DNA of 64,000 nt from Phallus indusiatus (lineage: Eukaryota > Basidiomycota > Agaricomycetes > Phallales > Phallaceae), in NCBI GenBank assembly GCA_027605045.1, contig JAQFWX010000092.1:142700-206699 (forward strand). Direction: 5' to 3'. This document shows positions 59,498 through 64,000 of the stretch, in pieces. A model generated the notes under the pieces. It saw only the letters and a list, made by a program, of their open reading frames with translations. It searched no databases and was not told the DNA's origin. Numbering within the stretch: position 1 is the first letter of the stretch; each line of letters opens with the position of its first letter. The position numbers and the translations under genes were made by a program.

Positions 59498-61030
59498 ATG
59501 GCTAACAAAACATCAGCAACACGAAGCTCTTCTCTGGCCGCGTTGACTGTGCTGTTGTATGACTATGGTTCGTGCATGAGTAGCTTTATTTAATACTACT
59601 ACTGACTGTTTTTTTTTCGAAGTATTAGTAATCGAGGATGAGGTTTGACTCAATCATCCGAATTTAACGGAATCCCTGACTCCCGGAATTCTGGAAGGTC
59701 GAATTCGTCTGGAAATTTTCATGGTCATTTGGAAAAGTCTTATATCTTGCGGTTTGCTCCCTGTTTATGAAGCTTAAGAACTAAAGTAGATGATACTTAT
59801 TTTTAGAACCGTTACTTTGGAACGAGCGCATTACTTTATAGCACAATCGGTAACGTCTGTTCCCGCACGAATTACGGTTTGACTTATGTAAACGACAATT
59901 ATAAAAGGTTTTTCGAGACTTGTCAGTTTCTTACTATTTTCCCTTTGAATTTAGCTTCATCTCTGATTTTTTGTAGTCGTGAGTAAAGTGGCATATATCA
60001 GTCGGTCGTCCAGAACTCTTACAACCGAAGCTCAGTTGCGCCGCTGTGGTTCAATATCGTACTTGGACGTAAGGTCATTACAATGCAATTAAGCCTATCT
60101 GTTGAGATTCTGAACTTCCAGGCACTGGACAATCCTCTTTTGTATAGAAGGTGAAAGTTCACATCTTTATCTCGTCCATCATAATGAACATCCATTCTTC
60201 TTAATATAGTATTACTCCTGGCACGAGTACGTCATTTATTCATTCGTTTAGGCTACTTAACTCATTTATATGTATCCATTCAATTAGGTATACGCTATCT
60301 ATAATCGAAATAAGTGGCTCCTTGCGTCGCTAATTGTCCTATTTCTAATTGAGTTTGGAATAACGATGGTTTTTTTTTATGCTGAGACCAACACTAGTAC
60401 GAATTAAATTACGTCTAAAGATATTGCTCATGTTTTACTTAATCGTTACAATTACGAACAGCGATCACTAAGACGACTAAGCCTACCATCTCAAATTGCT
60501 TTTATCAATCAAGTCATGCCCCCCTTGTCAATGCCTCTGAGATGTGGCTTCCTCTTTTTCTATATGTAATTATGCTTTTTACACTGATGATGTATAAAGC
60601 GTGGAGTGTATATAGAGAAGATAAACCGGGGTGGTTTTACCAATCTATCGTCTGCGATTGGTAGGTTTTCAAATATGCACGACAGCTTATGCTAAAGTTC
60701 ATATCATCTAGCTTGAAATATTATTTCTCGTACGTCGTTTCCTATTCTGCTCCCATCGATTTGCTCAATGTATTTCAGAATTTTCCTTGTAGTTGCTTGC
60801 AATTTCGCGTTTTATATCTTCGTTCCGGCTACCAATCCTCAGTGGTCATTACCGTAAGTCATGAAAGCTAAAGCAAGAAGGATTCTCTAATATCCGTACC
60901 CAGCTGGCTGTCCACAATTCCGGTTGTTGTAGCTAGCCGTTTATTTCTCAACACTCGTCGGGCTTACTACAAGGAACGCGCATTCCCATCCCTTCATATT
61001 ACAACTCCATTAATGACCGAGCCTTCATGA
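59498..61030 (+). pseudogene. DUF6533-type membrane protein, copy B (C-terminally truncated)
   Basis: Counterpart of 55943-57572, starting at ATG 59498. The same helices are readable (LAALTVLLYDY; VYAIYNRNKWLLASL; PLFLYVIMLFTLMMYKAW; VVVASRLFLNTRR). In the last exon a 7-base deletion relative to copy A produces an early TGA at 61028-61030, which removes about 20 residues of the cytoplasmic tail. The upstream ATG of copy A (MVIQ) is out of frame here because of an indel, which supports the MANK start used for both. It could still give a membrane protein with a shorter tail; the same unresolved junction as in copy A is present near 60745-60780. Confidence 0.55.
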
Positions 61031-61230
61031 AGCCCTCCGGCGGTTCTTCAGAAACTCGCGTCTTTGAAAGTACTGTTTATTAACAAGGACCTTTGCTCTA
61101 TTGTAATTTAATAAGTTATAGAGATTTAGCGAAACGCTCTATTCCCTGCACCGAGCAGGGCTCTGGACGTCATTCGGAAGCAAAAATCTGGTGGTGAATC
61201 TGAGTACAAAATAGTGCAGCATGCCGTGAC

Positions 61231-61699
61231 GAACATCATGTTCATCGCCAGTTTCTTTCACATTATATACCGATTGTTCTCGTTCGCAATTTATCCAGTC
61301 TTTCGGTCATTATTTATTATAAAAATTGGTTCATTACCGTTCAAAAAAAAACGATTAAGCATTCCGCAAGGGTAATCGATATTATACACACCGTCTTGCA
61401 ATGAACACTTGTACGCGACGATGTTCTGGACTGGGTCACGTCGGTACCAACTGAGATTTAAAGATACATAATTATGGGTATAATAGATCCTCACTAGTGC
61501 ACTAGTCACTCGTTCACTGGAGGATGGTCTGATTAACGAACCGATCTGTTGATAGCGGACAACAAAAACTAAGTGCAGGGAACCACCGAAATTGAACGGT
61601 GCTCGTGGATTTACTATTTTTACATCGGTATATTATAGAAAAAAGTTCAGCCCAGTATGCATTGTAGTAGTATGTACACTAGGAAATGCGTTCGTATAT
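61231..61699. other. Intergenic after the duplication
   Basis: About 470 bases between the end of copy B and the stop codon of the arrestin-like gene. No gene or repeat seen. Confidence 0.5.
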
Positions 61700-63381
61700 T
61701 CATTCGTCCAAGTGCACACCATTGCCGTTAGTAGCTGTTGAATTGTCATGCCCGTTTGTGCCGTTCGTACCATTCGTGGCACCGTTGCGTCGTACGTGTC
61801 CGTTATGATAGTCCGAGTCATCTGGAGGAGGCGCTTTCCTATCACCATAGAATTCCAGAGGTAGACTAGGACTGTCGTATTCGTCCGTAGTGAGCTGAAT
61901 CGGAACTGTTTTTTTAGCTTCTAGGAGTTGACCGCTGCGAGGGTTCGGCGGAACAACTGAAAGCACAATAGAATCCTACCATAACTCGGTTCAATTATAA
62001 TTGTTAAACACGTTCTATGCTAGAAACGTACCTGAACGGTGACCTCAGCCACCGAAAATCCACCACAAACGATGTCTTTATTGGCTTTAACAGTTCCAAT
62101 CCATTCATAAGCAGCCCACCCTTCTCTTTCAGAATTACTTCCAAGACTTGCCGTTTCTCCAGCATTCGTTGACGGCGCGCCGTCCGTCGTTGGACGACGG
62201 ACAGTGTTTTTCATCCAGAGGTTATCAGAAGGTGGAGCCGCCGTTAACTCGCCCTCTCCGATGACAAACGTTCTCCAAAGGGAAATGTTTGATTTGGTCA
62301 TGAACGATACATGTCGGGTGAGATATACACGGATGGCGGATTTGTCCCTCTTTGAAGGCGCAAAGGGAGCTAAGAGTGCTGCACTGCGTGAGGTGACGGC
62401 GACGCGGAATGGGATTGGTCGAGTGAGAGGATAGGTACCCGGCGGTGGGAGGAATAGCTAAAAACACACATTTAATAACATATGAGTCAAGGGACAACGG
62501 TTAAGAACGCTGGGTTATACGGACTCGCCAAATGATAGGGTCTTGTTCTTTACTCTTTCCACCGGCCCTATGTTGCATTTCTACTTCAAAGGCGGTGCTA
62601 GGCTGCGTTGAGGGCTGTCTTCCGGGTTTTGAACGAGGAAGATAGGTGAATTCGGTAGTCAAGTTGCTATTTTTTTTTTGACAGGGGTATTAGATTGATG
62701 GCAAGCAACAAAGTGTAGTAGCTTACCCGTGTCCTAACTTTTCTTTCAGTGAATTTTGCGTGGCGCGCTCAATATCGATAACAATCTCATATTTAATGCG
62801 TGTCTTTTGACCTGGCGTTCCTCCTTGAACATCATAGAATGTATAAAGGAAGCTTGGCGGCAATGGTCCCGTTTTGCCATTCAAAGTGTAGTTGGCGGGT
62901 AAAGTGATGTCAATGGGCAAGACGTTTGGACAGGGCTCTTGCCGAGACTTGTCCCACAAAGTGAATGGCATTTCAATCAAGACATCGTACGAGCTGCCAT
63001 ACTCTGCAAGAGACTTGCATTTGACATATGCATGGACCTAGGAAGAGCGAGTTAAGATCATAATCATTTTTTATTTTATTTGATCTAAGCGAAATCAACC
63101 TTGATATTGACACTGGTGATATCATGGAGACTCTCCGACTCAAGCGTGACTGCACCGAGAATGGTGCTCTGTCGACCGTAGATGGGGAGCTCGACGCCCG
63201 CAGGCTGGTCAAACAGAGTCAAGGCGATATTGCCTGATTTTTTGACCCAGTCTCGGAGATCCGCACGGGGCAACCTGGACCGGCCGAGAGTCTGCTCGCC
63301 GTTGACAGGACGGGCAGTGTATGACGGAATATCCACCGTCGATGCGCCGGGGACGTACGAAGGCGGTGAAGCTGTGGACAT
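61700..63381 (-). CDS. Arrestin-like (ART-type) protein
   Basis: Alpha-arrestins act as adaptors that bring ubiquitin ligases to plasma-membrane transporters. ATG 63381 begins MSTASPPSYVPGAS, then the arrestin N-domain (ALTLFDQPAGVELPIYGR, ILGAVTLESESLHDITSVNIKV). Further exons read EMPFTLWDK, IDITLPANYTLNG, PPSFLYTFYDVQGG and RIKYEIVIDIER (62750-62990), then a C-domain with LFLPPPGTYPLTRPIP-type sequence and RHVSFMTKSNISLWR. The last exon has VVPPNPRSGQLLEAKKTVPIQL and a low-complexity Asn/Gly/Thr tail, ending at the stop codon 61700. PPSY near the start and PPP near the end could bind WW domains. About six introns; it looks intact. Confidence 0.8.
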
Positions 63382-63784
63382 TACTTGCTCTGGCTCTAGT
63401 GGAGAGAAAGGGAAAAGTGTGAGTGTGAGTGTGTGAGACTAGCACCAACTTGGATTATAAATTTGGTTTCGGTCTCAAATGGACTCACCACCGGAGTCTC
63501 AGGCTGGGGGCACTGCGCATTACACACATGCAACAATATCAGTATGGTAATAATAATACACTCTTCTTTTGATTTATTTCTTGAATTAATAAATATATTT
63601 GCTTTGACCAAGGAGATTTTCTCGAAATCAGGGGTCCGCACCAAACTCGCCGGGCGAGACGGCACCAAGTACACCGGATACTCCGCACCACTTTCACACA
63701 CACAGTCTAAGTATATTCCATTCATTTAGTCTAACAATTCCAATGATCTTCTTTTCGACTTGCATCTTCCACATGATTTTTTAT
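63382..63784. other. Intergenic, TPI 3' to arrestin-like 5'
   Basis: About 400 bases, with a CA/GT-rich stretch near 63418-63438 (GTGTGAGTGTG type). It should hold the arrestin promoter. No gene seen. Confidence 0.5.

Positions 63785-64000
<216 letters not shown>

Larger units (their letters stand above)
58065..61230 (+). repeat. Tandem duplication, copy B (about 3.2 kb)
   Basis: Same-orientation copy of 54466-57788. Differences are substitutions and small indels spread along the whole length, including the coding exons, so the duplication is not very recent. Both genes in this copy carry frame-breaking deletions, described under the gene entries. Confidence 0.9.

Noticed and set aside
54466..61230. 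Long terminal repeats of a retrotransposon
   Set aside because: The repeated units contain ordinary multi-exon genes; there is no TG...CA end, primer-binding site or polymerase frame between them.

Overview
This window is genomic DNA of a filamentous basidiomycete, most likely an Agaricomycete (mushroom-forming fungus). The evidence is many short (about 45-60 nt) GT-AG introns inside nearly every gene, ordinary nuclear tRNA genes, and families typical of Agaricomycetes such as a seven-helix DUF6533-type membrane protein, a class IV-like chitin synthase, a Crypton-type element and APH-fold kinases. Gene models below were spliced by eye, so outer limits are usually firmer than every internal exon edge. 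No RNA evidence was available.

Layout. 1-2.7 kb is mostly gene-poor. 2.7-18.5 kb is a housekeeping block: a cytochrome P450 (+), a double-bromodomain RSC4-like chromatin remodeler subunit (+), a DHHC palmitoyltransferase of the Pfa4 type (-, ten exons), a large chitin synthase (-), and, divergent from it, a BRCA2/Brh2 homologue (+) whose promoter carries an array of ACGCGT boxes. 18.5-29.4 kb is an accessory block: a lineage-specific hypothetical gene with a probable frameshift, a Crypton-type tyrosine recombinase element (22.0-25.1 kb), an APH-fold kinase and its broken second copy on either side of a small hypothetical gene. 29.4-36 kb has a DHA-type MFS exporter (-), a TA-flanked MITE, a tiny two-exon membrane protein (+) and a GH5 exo-beta-1,3-glucanase (-).

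36.5-54.2 kb is a second housekeeping block: a taxilin that carries a SUMO-like (Rad60-SLD) segment inside its coiled coil (+), tRNA-Cys (-), a SPATA20/DUF255 thioredoxin-domain protein (-), a C3H zinc-finger protein resembling Red1 (-), a Pex24/Pex28-32 type peroxin with a dysferlin motif (-), tRNA-Gly (+), the queuosine salvage enzyme QNG1 (+), a family X DNA polymerase with an eroded active site (-), and a Bbc1/Aim3-like actin-patch protein (-).

54.5-61.2 kb is an imperfect tandem duplication of about 3.2 kb. Each unit carries a small secreted protein gene followed by a DUF6533-type seven-helix membrane protein gene. The two copies have decayed in different places. The window closes with an arrestin-domain protein (-) and the 3' end of triosephosphate isomerase (-).

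The most unusual signals are the taxilin/SUMO-like composite, the duplicated secreted-protein/seven-helix pair, the X-family polymerase lacking catalytic carboxylates, and the Crypton element.
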